This document shows, in pieces, positions 28,528 through 39,758 of a DNA stretch of 64,000 nt. The notes below the pieces were generated by a model. The model was not told where the DNA came from. It saw nothing but the letters and a program-made list of their open reading frames with translations, and searched no databases. Source of the stretch: Brevibacterium sanguinis (GTDB lineage: Bacteria; Actinomycetota; Actinomycetes; Actinomycetales; Brevibacteriaceae). Every line of letters starts with the position of its first letter. Position 1 is the first letter of the stretch. The DNA is taken from assembly GCF_003315415.1 (NCBI RefSeq), contig NZ_QNSB01000005.1, forward strand, positions 1 through 64,000, in the 5' to 3' direction. The position numbers and the translations under genes are program-made.

Positions 28528-29820
28528 ATGAGCGCTGCTGCATCCGAGATCCATCCGAAGACCGTGCGTGGTGTCACCCGGGTGGCCCGGAACGCCAAGA
28601 GCGCCGCCGCCCAGCTGGCGACCGCCTCGACCGCGGAGAAGAACGCCGCCCTCCAGGCCATCGCCGATGGCCTGCGGGCGAACTCTGCGAAGATCCTCAC
28701 CGCGAACGAGGCCGACCTCGCCGCCGGTGAGGCGAACGGGCTGAGCGCGGCACTGCTCGACCGGCTCAGCCTGAGCGAGGAGCGCATCGAGGCCATCGCC
28801 GCCTCGGTCGAGAAGGTCATCGACCTCGACGACCCGATCGGCAACATCGTCGTCGGCCGGACCCTGCCCAACGGCATCCGGCTGACCCAGACCCGGGTGC
28901 CGATGGGCGTGATCGGCGCGATCTACGAGGCCCGTCCCAATGTCACCGTCGACATCGCGATCCTCTCCCTCAAGGCGGGCAACGCCACCGTCCTGCGCGG
29001 GGGATCGGCGGCGGAGAAGTCGAACTCCGAGATCATCGCGGTCCTGCGCCGGGCCGTCGAATCCGCGGGGCTGCCCGCGGACACGGTCAACGGGATCGAC
29101 CAGTACGGCCGTGAGGGCGCCAGCGTGCTCATGAACGCCCGGGACTACGTCGACCTCCTCATCCCGCGCGGGGGAGCCGAGCTCATCAACACCGTCGTCC
29201 AGGAGTCGATCGTTCCCGTCATCGAGACCGGGATCGGCAACGTCCACATGTTCATCGACTCCTCCGCGACCGTGAAGACCGCCGTCGACCTCGTGCTCAA
29301 CTCGAAGACCCACCGGCCCAGCGTGTGCAATTCGCTCGAGACCCTGCTCGTCCACGAGAAGGCGGCCAAGCGGGTGCTGCCGAAGATCCTCGAGCGCCTC
29401 GAGGCGGCGGGAGTCGTCGTCCACGCCGACTCCGACGTCGCCCAGCTCGCCCCGGAGTCGATGAAGATCCGCAAGGTCTCACGGCGGGACTGGGCCAAGG
29501 AGTACCTCGACCTCGAGCTCGCGGTGAAGATCGTCACCGGCATCGACGAGGCCATCGACCACATCCGCGCCTACACCTCCGGCCACACCGAGGTGATCGT
29601 GACGAAGGACATCGACAACGCCGAGACGTTCGTCGCCGGCATCGACGCGGCAGCCGTCGGCGTCAACGTGTCCACTCGGTTCACCGACGGCGGCGAACTG
29701 GGATTCGGCGCCGAGGTGGGGATCTCGACCCAGAAGCTCCACGCGCGCGGCCCGATGGGCGTCGAGCAGTTGACGACGACCAAATGGGTGATGGTCGGCA
29801 ACGGCCAGGTGCGGCTCTGA
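28528..29820 (+). CDS. proA: Glutamate-5-semialdehyde dehydrogenase (gamma-glutamyl phosphate reductase)
   Basis: This enzyme reduces glutamyl 5-phosphate to the semialdehyde with NADPH, the second step of proline synthesis. The 430-aa chain has the aldehyde-dehydrogenase fold, with MGVIGAIYEARPNVT near 131, LRGGSAAEKSN near 155 and the catalytic Cys in HRPSVCNSLETLL near 270. The C-terminal ARGPMGVEQLTTTKW is typical. The ATG at 28528 follows GGGAGGGG. It lies 3 nt after proB. Confidence 0.96.
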   Translation: MSAAASEIHPKTVRGVTRVARNAKSAAAQLATASTAEKNAALQAIADGLRANSAKILTANEADLAAGEANGLSAALLDRLSLSEERIEAIAASVEKVIDLDDPIGNIVVGRTLPNGIRLTQTRVPMGVIGAIYEARPNVTVDIAILSLKAGNATVLRGGSAAEKSNSEIIAVLRRAVESAGLPADTVNGIDQYGREGASVLMNARDYVDLLIPRGGAELINTVVQESIVPVIETGIGNVHMFIDSSATVKTAVDLVLNSKTHRPSVCNSLETLLVHEKAAKRVLPKILERLEAAGVVVHADSDVAQLAPESMKIRKVSRRDWAKEYLDLELAVKIVTGIDEAIDHIRAYTSGHTEVIVTKDIDNAETFVAGIDAAAVGVNVSTRFTDGGELGFGAEVGISTQKLHARGPMGVEQLTTTKWVMVGNGQVRL

Positions 29821-29959
29821 ACCGCACGACGGAACCGCCGAGCCACCGCACCCTCGCCCTGGCGACCGGGCACGTCGATGCCCGGATGTCGGCGAGTTCG
29901 TGAGAAACTTAGACCAGCATGACCGGCAGACGCCGGACGCAAGGAAAAGGAGAACACAA

Positions 29960-30121
29960 GTGAACGCCGCTCTTCTCGCAGCAGCAGCCGAAGGCGCCGA
30001 ACAGGCAGCCCACGTCGAACTGCCGATGGCCCCGATCGGCTACGGTCTCGTGACCCTGGCGATCTTCCTCTCGATGGCGGTCGTGCTGCGGTCGTGGAAG
30101 GGCATCTCGCACCGCCACTGA
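29960..30121 (+). CDS. Small single-pass membrane protein
   Basis: This is a 53-aa ORF with a short Ala/Glu-rich N-terminus, one hydrophobic segment (about 22-42) and a basic tail ending SWKGISHRH. It starts at GTG 29960, 7 nt after AAAGGAG. Similar tiny membrane proteins sit directly before nadD in related actinobacteria, but no function is known to me. Its stop is 1 nt before the nadD ATG, so the two are probably coupled. The strong ribosome site and that spacing make it a real gene. Confidence 0.7.
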   Translation: MNAALLAAAAEGAEQAAHVELPMAPIGYGLVTLAIFLSMAVVLRSWKGISHRH

Positions 30122-30122
30122 T

Positions 30123-30720
30123 ATGGCAAGTCAACCCCGCCGGGTCGGTGTCATGGGCGGCACCTTCGACCCCATCCACAACGGCCACCTGGTCGCCGCG
30201 TCGGAGGTCCAGGCGACCTTCGACCTCGACGAGGTGGTGTTCGTCCCGACCGGACGCCCCTATCAGAAGGACGCCCGCGAGGTCACGGACGCGGAGAACC
30301 GCTATCTCATGACGGTGATCGCGACGGCCTCGAACCCGAGGTTCACCGTCTCCCGGGTCGACGTCGACAGGCCGGGCCCCACCTACACCATCGACACCCT
30401 GCGCGATCTGTCGAGAATCTACGGATCCGACACAGAGATGTACTTCATCACCGGCGCGGACGCTTTGGCTCAGATCCTCACGTGGAAGAATGTCGATGAG
30501 CTGTTTTCCTTGGCGCACTTCGTCGGAGTGAGCCGCCCGGGGCACGAACTGCATGGTGACGGCCTCCCGGTGGACAGGCTGAGCCTGGTGCAGATTCCGG
30601 CGCTGTCGATCTCGTCAACGGACTGCAGGCAACGGGTGATGGAGGGCGCACCGGTCTGGTACCTGGTACCGGACGGAGTCGTCCAGTACATCGCGAAATA
30701 CGAGCTGTACAGGAGTGAGA

Positions 30721-30728
<8 letters not shown>
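30123..30728 (+). CDS. nadD: Nicotinate-nucleotide adenylyltransferase
   Basis: This enzyme adenylates nicotinate mononucleotide to deamido-NAD in NAD synthesis. The 201-aa chain has the nucleotidyltransferase motif [15 protein letters not shown] near residue 9, TGRPYQK near 43, and [10 protein letters not shown] near 161 as the second nucleotide-binding motif. It lies between a tiny membrane ORF and a membrane-anchored protein whose start overlaps its last codons. The nadD-x-rsfS order is usual in this phylum. Confidence 0.95.
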
Positions 30729-32091
<1,363 letters not shown>

Positions 32092-32109
32092 AACCCACGA
32101 AAGGATCTT

Positions 32110-32499
32110 GTGAGCGAGATCGAAGAATCCACGCAACTGCTCAGGACCGCGGCTGCGGCCGCGGACGAGAAGCTCGGCACCGACCTCGTCGCACTCGACG
32201 TCAGCGCCACCCTCTACATCACGGATGCGTTCCTCATCATCTCCGCGGAGAACGAGCGGCAGATCTCCGCGATCGTCGACGCCGTCGAAAAGGCCCTCCA
32301 GAAGGCCCACGGACGCACACCGCTGCGACGTGAGGGGCGCGGGGGCGGTGACTGGGTGCTGCTCGACTTCGGCGACATCGTCGTCCATGTCTTCTCGGCC
32401 GAGCAGCGTGAGTACTACGCGCTCGAACGCCTGTGGAAGGACTGCCCCGTCATCGACCTCGACCTCCCCGCGAGCACCGCGACCGACGACCGGCGATGA
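32110..32499 (+). CDS. rsfS: Ribosomal silencing factor RsfS (Iojap)
   Basis: This factor binds ribosomal protein L14 and blocks subunit joining during starvation. The 129-aa chain has the Iojap core: LGTDLVALDVSATLYITDAFLI near residue 20, RHVEAI-type helix ERQISAIVDAVEKAL near 55, DWVLLDFGDIVVHVF near 80 and REYYALERLW near 103. The GTG at 32110 is preceded by AAAGG. Its stop overlaps the next ATG by 4 nt, so the phosphatase gene is coupled. Confidence 0.94.
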   Translation: MSEIEESTQLLRTAAAAADEKLGTDLVALDVSATLYITDAFLIISAENERQISAIVDAVEKALQKAHGRTPLRREGRGGGDWVLLDFGDIVVHVFSAEQREYYALERLWKDCPVIDLDLPASTATDDRR

Positions 32500-33095
32500 C
32501 CCAGACCGTCATCTTCTGGCGCCATGGTCAGACCGACTACAACGTCGAGAGGCGGTTCCAGGGGCAGACGGACATCCCGCTCAACGACCTCGGCCACCGG
32601 CAGGCCCGGTCCGCCGCGGCCTACCTCAGCGAACTCGCCCCCGAGGTCATCGTGTCCTCGGACCTGTCCCGTGCCGCCGTCACCGCCGACCACCTCGGAG
32701 AGCTCCTCGGCATCACGCCCGACCGCGACGCCCGGCTTCGCGAGAGCGCCTTCGGCGACTGGGAGGGCCTGACCCGCGACGAGATCGTCGCCACCTGGCC
32801 CGATGAGCTCGAGGACTGGGTCGCCGGGGCGGACATGAGGCCGCCAGGGGGAGAGTCCCGCAGCGAATCGGGGCGGCGGGTGGCCGACGCCATCGCCGAC
32901 ATCGTCACCGGCACCGAGGCGGCGACGATCGCGATCGTCGCCCACGGGGCGGTGCTCCGCGCGGCCGCCGAGATCCTCCTCGACATGAGCGGGGCGGGTC
33001 GGCTCGCCGTGCTCGGCAACTGCGGTCATGGCGAGTTCGGATTCACCGGCACCAACTGGGTGCTCCGCAGCTGGGGCACCCGCCCCGACCGGTGA
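32496..33095 (+). CDS. Histidine phosphatase family protein (phosphoglycerate mutase-like)
   Basis: This 199-aa protein of the histidine phosphatase superfamily has the catalytic RHGQTDYN at residues 9-16, the acid/base Glu in ESAFGDWEG near 85, and the second His in VAHGAVLRA near 150. In mycobacteria the gene after rsfS encodes glucosyl-3-phosphoglycerate phosphatase (GpgP). Position supports that role here, but the sequence alone does not decide the substrate. ATG 32496 overlaps rsfS by 4 nt. It is the last gene of the nadD-rsfS unit. Confidence 0.85.
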   Translation: MTQTVIFWRHGQTDYNVERRFQGQTDIPLNDLGHRQARSAAAYLSELAPEVIVSSDLSRAAVTADHLGELLGITPDRDARLRESAFGDWEGLTRDEIVATWPDELEDWVAGADMRPPGGESRSESGRRVADAIADIVTGTEAATIAIVAHGAVLRAAAEILLDMSGAGRLAVLGNCGHGEFGFTGTNWVLRSWGTRPDR

Positions 33096-33134
33096 GGCGC
33101 CGGACGGCGTGAACCGTGCCGGTCGACGGCGTCC

Positions 33135-34277
33135 TCAGCGACGGCCGGCGTGCACGGACCGGATGAGACCGATGAGCGCCTGAGCGGACTGCGCCCAGTC
33201 GAAGCGCCGCGCCTGCTCGAGACCCGCCCGCGACCTCGTCATCCAGGTCTCGGGGTCGGTGAGCTCGGTGATCGCCCGCGCGACGGCGGCGGGATCGTCG
33301 GGATCGAAGTAGACCGCCGCGTCGCCGGCGATCTCGTGGAAGATCGGGATGTCGGAGACGGCCACCGGCACGCCCTGGGCCATCGCCTCGATGACGGGCA
33401 GGCCGAAGCCCTCCTCCTTCGACGCCGTGACCAGGGCCGTCGCCTCGTCGAGCAGCCGCGCGTACTCCTCCTCGCTGACACCACGGTGGAACACGACCCG
33501 GGCCCGGTCGGGGATGAGCGCGCGCAGCTGCGCCTCCCGGCGGCCCTCGATCCGGCTGGCCACATGCAGGGTCCAGCCGGGCAGGTGCTCGAGGGAGCGG
33601 ATGAGCGTCTCGACGTTCTTGTACGGCAGGAACGCCCCCATGTAGACCAACGACCTCGCGTCGTGCCGGTCGACGCTGCGCGGTCCGGCCACCCCCACCT
33701 CGGCGGCATTGGACACGACGGTCACCGGCTTGACGGTGAGGGCATTGTCGCCGATGAGATCCCGCGTCGTCGCGCTCACCGCGGCGACGGCGTCGGCGCG
33801 GTCGAGGAGGAGGCGCTGCGGGACGAAGCTGAGATGGTAGAGGCGCCAGAGCAGGCGCAGGATCCAGGGCAGGTCGCCCGGAGGGGTGGGGTGCGAGTAG
33901 TAGATGAGGTCGTGGACGGTGAGGATGAGCCCGTACCTCCGGCCGGTCGATCCCATCACCTGCATCGTCGAGAACACGACGTCGGCGCCGAGGGCGTTGA
34001 GCTTCCCGGCGATCGCCACCTCCGCCGGCGAAGTCGGGTCGGTCAGCTTCACCCACCGGCAGTCGGGCAGCAGGTCGAGCTGCGCCTCGTCGGAGATGAT
34101 CGCGGTGACGTCGATGTCGGCATCCGGACCACCCTCCCGGGTCGCCTCGAGCAGGGCCGCGAGCAGGCACGATCCGTACCGGGAGATCCCGTCATGATGG
34201 GTCGTGCGGGTGAACCGGGCGTCGAAGAAGACCGAGATCCGGCCCGTGTGCTGTGAGGCGGCTGAGGTTTTGCTCAT
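33135..34277 (-). CDS. Glycosyltransferase family 4 protein
   Basis: This 380-aa retaining GT-B fold glycosyltransferase has an N-terminal domain with FFDARFTRTTHHDGISRYG near residue 16. The C-terminal GT4 donor-binding domain has KNVETLIRSLEHLPG near 215 and the EGFGLPVIEAMAQGVPVAVSD motif near 295. It resembles mannosyltransferases of surface glycans. I chose ATG 34277, which follows CGGAG by 6 nt; the frame runs on to 34304. It is divergent from the Mrp operon, and no other cell-wall genes are adjacent, so the acceptor is unknown. Confidence 0.85.
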   Translation of the reverse strand: MSKTSAASQHTGRISVFFDARFTRTTHHDGISRYGSCLLAALLEATREGGPDADIDVTAIISDEAQLDLLPDCRWVKLTDPTSPAEVAIAGKLNALGADVVFSTMQVMGSTGRRYGLILTVHDLIYYSHPTPPGDLPWILRLLWRLYHLSFVPQRLLLDRADAVAAVSATTRDLIGDNALTVKPVTVVSNAAEVGVAGPRSVDRHDARSLVYMGAFLPYKNVETLIRSLEHLPGWTLHVASRIEGRREAQLRALIPDRARVVFHRGVSEEEYARLLDEATALVTASKEEGFGLPVIEAMAQGVPVAVSDIPIFHEIAGDAAVYFDPDDPAAVARAITELTDPETWMTRSRAGLEQARRFDWAQSAQALIGLIRSVHAGRR

Positions 34278-34385
34278 GGAACTCCGAATCGATAGTCTGA
34301 ACATCCGATGGACAGCGCACGTCGCGACGAAGGGCCAGTGAGTGAGACAACCAGCACCTGCGTCTGAAGCCGGGGAGCTTCGGTC

Positions 34386-37300
34386 GTGATCGCAACGATT
34401 ATCGCACTTGGCGCTCTCGTCGCTCTCACCCCCTTCCTCACCATGCTCATGGGCCGCGCCAGCGGCTGGGTGCTCGGAATCGCCTATCTCGCCGTCGCCG
34501 GCCTCTTCACTCCCACCGCCGCCGAGGTGATGGCCGGGGGCACCCCCGAGCAGACCTACGAGTGGATCCCTTCCCTCGGCGTCGACCTCGCGCTCCGCGC
34601 CGACGGCCTCGGCGTCGTCTTCACCTTCATCGCGCTGATCATCGGCGCCGTCGTCTTCTTCTACTCGACAGGCTATCTGCCGAAGGGGACGAACACGAGC
34701 TTCTACTGGCTGATGGTGATCTTCACGTTCTCGATGGTCGGTCTCGTGCTCACCAATGACCTGCTCGTGCTCTTCGTGTGCTGGGAGCTGACCTCGCTCG
34801 CCTCGTTCTTCCTCATCGCCCGCTCGGGCTCACCGGGACAGGCCCCGGCACTGCGGACGATGCTCATGACGTTCATCGGCGGACTCACCCTCCTCGTGGC
34901 CACCGGCGTGACGATCGCCGCGACCGGGACGACCAACCTCCAGGAGGCCCTGGCGTCGCCGGTCTGGGCGCAGTCGCCGACGGTCACGACACTCGTCGCG
35001 GTCCTCGTCGCCGTCTCCGGGATGACGAAGTCGGCCCAGTTCCCGTTCCACTCCTGGCTGCCGGATGCGATGGCCGCCGCGACCCCGGTCTCGGCCTACC
35101 TCCACGCCGCCGCGGTGGTCAAGGCCGGCATCTTCCTCATGCTCCGGTTCTCACCCGCCTTCCACGAGGTCGCGATCTGGAACACGATCCTCATCGTCGC
35201 CGGCCTCGTCACCGCCTGCCTCGGCGGATGGTTCGCCCTCAACCAGTTCGACCTCAAGAAGCTCATGGCCTTCTCCACGGTCTCGCAGCTGGGGCTCATC
35301 ACGGCGGCGATCGGCGTGGGAACGGAAGCGGCCCTGGCCGCGGCGGTGCTGCATGTCATGGCCCACGCCCTGTTCAAGTCCGGGCTGTTCATGATGGTCG
35401 GCGTCGTCGACCACCTCGCCGGCACCCGGGAGCTCACCCGCATCCCGCGGCTGGCCGGCGTCGCCCCTGCGGCGTTCGCGGTGATGATCATCGGCTGCGC
35501 GTCGATGGCTGGGATCCCGCCGCTGTTCGGATTCGTGTCGAAGGAGTCGATCTTCACGGGTCTGCTGTCGGCGCCGGGAGCGCCGTGGGTCGGGTGGCTG
35601 GCACTGGCGGTCGCGGCGGGCGCCTCGGTGCTCACCTTCGCCTACTGCGCGAAGAGCGTGTGGGGAGCGTTCATCGACGGCAAGCCGGTCGAGCGCGCCG
35701 ATCTCGGTCACGGATCGGCGGTCATGCTCATCTTCGCGGGACTGCCCATCGTCGCCTCGGTGCCCCTGAGCTTCCTGCTCGGCGTCTTCGACCATCCGCT
35801 CGACCGCGCGGTCGCCGCGGCGGTGCCGGACCCGACCTCCCACGTCCATCTCTCCCTGTGGCACGGCTTCACCGCCGAGCTCATCGCCTCGCTGCTCATC
35901 ATCGGCGTCGGCGTCGTCATCATCCTCAACCGCTCGAAGGTGTTCGCGTTCTTCCACCGGGCGAGGCCGAAGTTCGACGGCGCGGACGTCATCTCGGGCA
36001 TCGACGCCGGGCTGCGCCGCATCGGCACGGGGCTGTCGGTGTTCGTCCGGCCCGTCAACGCAGGACCCTACGTCGCGGTCTCCCTCGGCGGTCTGGCGGT
36101 CCTCGCCTTCGCCTCGGTGCCGGCGATCGCCGCCGACCTGCCGCCCGAGCAGTCGAACCTCTCGCGGCCCATCGACGCGGTGCTGCTCGTGCTCGTCACC
36201 ATCGCCGTGCTCGTCGTCTGCGTCTCCCATTCGCGGCTGACGACGGTCGTGGCGCTGTCGGCCGTGGGGATCCTCGCGACCGTCCAGATACTCGCGCTCG
36301 GCGCCCCCGACGTCACGCTCACGCAGCTGCTCGTCGAGGCGATGACGATCATCGTCATCATGCTCGTGCTCCAGAAGCTGCCACGCTCGTTCTGGCGCTA
36401 TCCCAAGCGGGTGCAGAGCACGCGGATCATCTTCGCGGTCTGCGTCGGCGCGGCGGTCACCCTGCTCACCTTCGTCCTCAACGGACGCCGAGAGCGCTCC
36501 GACCTCGCCATGTACTACATCGACGAGGCCCCGGTCATCAGCGGGGGCAGCAACATCGTCAACACGATCCTCGTCGAGTTCCGCGCCCTGGACACCCTCG
36601 GCGAGCTCACCGTGCTCGGCATGGCGGGGATCGCGATCGTCGCCGTGATGTCGACGGTCAAGGACAAGTTCCTCGATCCGCCGGCGGAGAACATCCCGGA
36701 ACCGCCGAGGCGCGCGTGGGTCGCGATCCGCCCCAAGGGGACCACCGCCTACCGCGCGGTCCACGAGTCCTGGCCCAACGTCATCCCGCAGCAGCTGACG
36801 ATCAAGGTGCTCGGCCCTCTGCTGGCCGTCTCCTCGGCCCTGATCTTCTGGCGTGGGCACAACGAGCCCGGGGGCGGCTTCATCGCCGCTCTCGTCGGCT
36901 CGGCGGTCATCGGACTGCTCTACATGTCCACGGCCAAGGACCGGGCGATCGGACGGCCCCGGGCCCCCCTCTACCTCATCGGGTGCGGAGTGGCCATCGC
37001 CGTCGTCACCGGCTTCATCGGCCTCGTCCTCGCCGGGTCGTTCCTCGAACCACTCCACGGCTACCTCTTCGGCCAGCACTTCACCACGTCGATGCTCTTC
37101 GATGTCGGCGTCTATCTCGCGGTACTCGGCCTCATCCTGCTCTCCTTCAACCTCCTCGGCGTCTCCGACTCCGCGGCGACGCCGGCCGGCGACGACGTCC
37201 TCACCAACGGGATCATCCACCGGGACGTCGAGCTCACCCGCGAACGCGCCGACGAGGTGCTCTACGGGGAGCTCTCGGGCCCCCTCGACTCCATCCGCGG

Positions 37301-37454
37301 AGAGCGGCCCGCGCAGAGTGCATCGAGGCGCGAGCGGGTCAAGGACGAGAAGGTGACCTGGCGCTCCTCGCACATCCTCCACGGGGATGCGCCGCCGGAG
37401 CCGTCACGAACCGCCCGAGACCAGCCGACCGAGAAGCAGGAGGAGATGCGATGA
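34386..37454 (+). CDS. mrpA: Na+/H+ antiporter subunit A with fused MnhB domain
   Basis: This is the largest subunit of the Mrp cation/proton antiporter, 1022 aa. The N-terminal part is a NuoL-like proton channel with the conserved Lys/Glu helices (CWELTSLASFFLIARS near 132, SAQFPFHSWLPDAMAAATPVSAYLHAA near 218). A proton-antiporter C-terminal domain follows. The last 200 residues form an MnhB domain (FWRGHNEPGGGFIAALVGS near 820), so MrpA and MrpB are one chain. GTG 34386 follows GGGGAG. mrpC overlaps its stop by 4 nt. Confidence 0.95.
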   Translation: MIATIIALGALVALTPFLTMLMGRASGWVLGIAYLAVAGLFTPTAAEVMAGGTPEQTYEWIPSLGVDLALRADGLGVVFTFIALIIGAVVFFYSTGYLPKGTNTSFYWLMVIFTFSMVGLVLTNDLLVLFVCWELTSLASFFLIARSGSPGQAPALRTMLMTFIGGLTLLVATGVTIAATGTTNLQEALASPVWAQSPTVTTLVAVLVAVSGMTKSAQFPFHSWLPDAMAAATPVSAYLHAAAVVKAGIFLMLRFSPAFHEVAIWNTILIVAGLVTACLGGWFALNQFDLKKLMAFSTVSQLGLITAAIGVGTEAALAAAVLHVMAHALFKSGLFMMVGVVDHLAGTRELTRIPRLAGVAPAAFAVMIIGCASMAGIPPLFGFVSKESIFTGLLSAPGAPWVGWLALAVAAGASVLTFAYCAKSVWGAFIDGKPVERADLGHGSAVMLIFAGLPIVASVPLSFLLGVFDHPLDRAVAAAVPDPTSHVHLSLWHGFTAELIASLLIIGVGVVIILNRSKVFAFFHRARPKFDGADVISGIDAGLRRIGTGLSVFVRPVNAGPYVAVSLGGLAVLAFASVPAIAADLPPEQSNLSRPIDAVLLVLVTIAVLVVCVSHSRLTTVVALSAVGILATVQILALGAPDVTLTQLLVEAMTIIVIMLVLQKLPRSFWRYPKRVQSTRIIFAVCVGAAVTLLTFVLNGRRERSDLAMYYIDEAPVISGGSNIVNTILVEFRALDTLGELTVLGMAGIAIVAVMSTVKDKFLDPPAENIPEPPRRAWVAIRPKGTTAYRAVHESWPNVIPQQLTIKVLGPLLAVSSALIFWRGHNEPGGGFIAALVGSAVIGLLYMSTAKDRAIGRPRAPLYLIGCGVAIAVVTGFIGLVLAGSFLEPLHGYLFGQHFTTSMLFDVGVYLAVLGLILLSFNLLGVSDSAATPAGDDVLTNGIIHRDVELTRERADEVLYGELSGPLDSIRGERPAQSASRRERVKDEKVTWRSSHILHGDAPPEPSRTARDQPTEKQEEMR

Positions 37455-37783
37455 TCCTCGCCCTGACGATCGGCGTCCTCACCGCGGGTGGGGTGTACCT
37501 CATGCTCCAGCGGTCGATGGTCCGCGCGGTCTTCGGACTCACGCTGGTCTCGCACGCCGCGAACTTCATCCTGCTCACCGCCGGCGTCAGCGCCTGGCGC
37601 GTCGAGCCGCTGTCCGACCGCGGCGACCAGTCCCTGGCCGCCGACCCGCTGCCGCAGGCGTTCGTCCTCACCGCGATCGTCATCACGCTGGCGGTGACGA
37701 TCTTCATGCTCGCCCTGGCCGTGCTCGGCCACGACGACGACCAGAAGCGCGCACCGGAGACAGGGGAGGTCCGCGAATCGTGA
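37451..37783 (+). CDS. mrpC: Na+/H+ antiporter subunit C
   Basis: This is a NuoK-like small subunit of the Mrp antiporter, 110 aa with three membrane helices. The core MLQRSMVRAVFGLTLVSHAANFILLTAG and PLPQAFVLTAIVITLAVTIF are typical, with the conserved acidic position replaced as in MrpC. A short charged tail follows. ATG 37451 overlaps the mrpA stop by 4 nt, and GTG of mrpD overlaps its own stop by 4 nt. These overlaps point to tight translational coupling. Confidence 0.94.
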   Translation: MILALTIGVLTAGGVYLMLQRSMVRAVFGLTLVSHAANFILLTAGVSAWRVEPLSDRGDQSLAADPLPQAFVLTAIVITLAVTIFMLALAVLGHDDDQKRAPETGEVRES

Positions 37784-39297
37784 ATCCCGCGTTCCTGCTC
37801 CTCCTCATCGGCATCCCGCTGCTGGCGTCCGCGCTCAGCGTGCTCATCACCTCCCGGACCGTCGACAGGGTCCTGCTCCTCGCGGCCCCCGCGATCGTCG
37901 GCGCCGGCGGAGTGTGGCTGCTCGTCATCCACCGTGACGTCCCCGTCATCGCCCACTCCGTGGGAGGCTTCGTGCCGGGGCTGGCGATCCCGTTCGTCTC
38001 CGACACCTTCACCGCCCTGATGCTGGTGCTCACCTCGCTGACGGCGCTCGTCAGCTGCCTCTTCCTCATCAGCACCGGCGAGGACCAGTACCGCTTCGTG
38101 CCCGCCCTCATCCTCATGATGCTCACCGGCGTCTATGGGGCGCTGCTCACGGGAGACCTGTTCAACTACTTCGTCTTCATCGAGGTCATGGTCCTGCCCG
38201 CCTACGCGCTCATCGCGGTCACCGGCACCTGGCGCCGCCTCGGCGTGGGTCGCATGTACGTCATCGTCAACCTGCTCACCTCGACGTTCCTGCTCGTCGG
38301 CGTCGGTTTCGTCTACGGGGCCACCGGCACGGTCAACCTCGCGTTCCTCGCTCAGATGGGCACTCCGACCGGGCAGGGGGCGTTGGCCATCGGCGTCGTC
38401 CTCCTCTCGCTCGTCATCAAGGCCGGAGGCGCTCCCTTCCACGGCTGGCTCGTGCGCAGCTATCCGAACACCTCGGCGGGGATGATGGCCCTGTTCACCG
38501 GGCTGCACTCCAAGGTCGCCCTCTACGCGATCTACCGCGTCTACACGACCGTCTACGGTGAGCCGGCCCCCTGGGCGGCGGTCATCGTCATCCTCGCCGT
38601 GGTCAGCATCCTCCTCGGTTCGCTGTCCGGGTTCGGCCAGAACCGGGTCCGCAACGTCTTCGCCTTCCAGATGACGGCGGGCGTCGGCCACATCCTCCTC
38701 GGCGTCGCCCTCGTGACCTCGGCCGCGCTGAGCGCGGGAGCGTTCTACCTCATCCATCACATGATCACGATGTGCGGGCTCCTCCTCGTCATCGGCGCCG
38801 TCGAGCAGACCTACGGCACCGGGTCCTTCCGGAAGCTCTCGGGGCTCGCCGGACGGGAGAGGTGGGCGACGGTGCTGATGATCCTCGGCCTGTTCTCGCT
38901 CATCGGGCTGCCGCCGACCTCGGGGCTGTGGGGGAAGGTCGGGCTGATCACCGCCGCGACCGCTGATCAGTCGGCCGCCGGCTGGTGGCTGGTCGCCGCG
39001 ATCGTCCTCGGCTCGCTCGTCAGTCTGCTCGCCCTGCAGCGCACGTGGCGGAACACCTTCTGGGGCCATCCGATGCAGACCTACCGGCCCGACTCGGCCG
39101 AGACCGGGCGTGCCCCGGCCGTGCCGGTCACCCCGGACGTCCGGGTGCCCGCGAAGCTGCTCGTGCCTGGCACGATCCTCATCGGGCTGTCCGTGGCGAT
39201 CTTCCTCCAGCCCGAGATCCTGCTCGAGATCACCGGTCGTGCCGCGGACGGCCTCCTCGATCACCGGGCCTACGTCGAGGCGGTGACCCAGCCATGA
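37780..39297 (+). CDS. mrpD: Na+/H+ antiporter subunit D
   Basis: This NuoM/N-like proton channel subunit of the Mrp complex has 505 aa and about 14 membrane segments. The functional Glu is in NYFVFIEVMVLPAYALI near residue 135 and the Lys in VIKAGGAPFHGWLVRSYPNTSAGMMALFTG near 210. GTG 37780 overlaps mrpC, and its stop overlaps mrpE (ATGATG). It is full length, with no disruptions. Confidence 0.94.
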   Translation: MNPAFLLLLIGIPLLASALSVLITSRTVDRVLLLAAPAIVGAGGVWLLVIHRDVPVIAHSVGGFVPGLAIPFVSDTFTALMLVLTSLTALVSCLFLISTGEDQYRFVPALILMMLTGVYGALLTGDLFNYFVFIEVMVLPAYALIAVTGTWRRLGVGRMYVIVNLLTSTFLLVGVGFVYGATGTVNLAFLAQMGTPTGQGALAIGVVLLSLVIKAGGAPFHGWLVRSYPNTSAGMMALFTGLHSKVALYAIYRVYTTVYGEPAPWAAVIVILAVVSILLGSLSGFGQNRVRNVFAFQMTAGVGHILLGVALVTSAALSAGAFYLIHHMITMCGLLLVIGAVEQTYGTGSFRKLSGLAGRERWATVLMILGLFSLIGLPPTSGLWGKVGLITAATADQSAAGWWLVAAIVLGSLVSLLALQRTWRNTFWGHPMQTYRPDSAETGRAPAVPVTPDVRVPAKLLVPGTILIGLSVAIFLQPEILLEITGRAADGLLDHRAYVEAVTQP

Positions 39298-39758
39298 TGC
39301 GGATCCTCCACGGAATCTCCTACGTCCTCTACATCACCTGGGCGATCATCACCGGGTCGATGACGATCATCACCCGGCTCTTCCGGGTTGGCCGTCCCTA
39401 CGCCCAGCCGATGATCGTCGAGGTGCCCCTGCGCTGCGCCACCGATCTCGAGGTCACCCTCTTCGCCTCGTCGATCACGATCACCCCGGGCACCTTGGTG
39501 ACCGCGATCGCCGCGGGCACCTCGACGACTCCTCCCGTCCTCTTCGTCCACGCCCTGTTCGAGGAGTCGGAGGAGACGGCACTGGAGGGCCTCTACGACA
39601 TGGAATCGCGACTGCTCGCGATGACCCGGGGCCGGGGGCCGGCGACGGCGGCGCCCACCGCCGTCAGCGTCGAGCGCTCCGTGCAGTCGGAGAACGCCGT
39701 CGAGACGGAGCGGGCGGCGCGGACGAGGGCCGCAGTTGACCAGGAGGACCAGTTATGA
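39294..39758 (+). CDS. mrpE: Na+/H+ antiporter subunit E
   Basis: This MrpE-family subunit has 154 aa. It has a membrane segment at the N-terminus (about 8-27) and the typical VEVPLRCATDLEVTLFASSITITPGTLV followed by PPVLFVHALFEES. A variable tail of about 50 residues extends past the family core. ATG 39294 overlaps the mrpD stop, with an alternative ATG at 39297. Its end overlaps mrpF by 4 nt. Confidence 0.92.
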   Translation: MMRILHGISYVLYITWAIITGSMTIITRLFRVGRPYAQPMIVEVPLRCATDLEVTLFASSITITPGTLVTAIAAGTSTTPPVLFVHALFEESEETALEGLYDMESRLLAMTRGRGPATAAPTAVSVERSVQSENAVETERAARTRAAVDQEDQL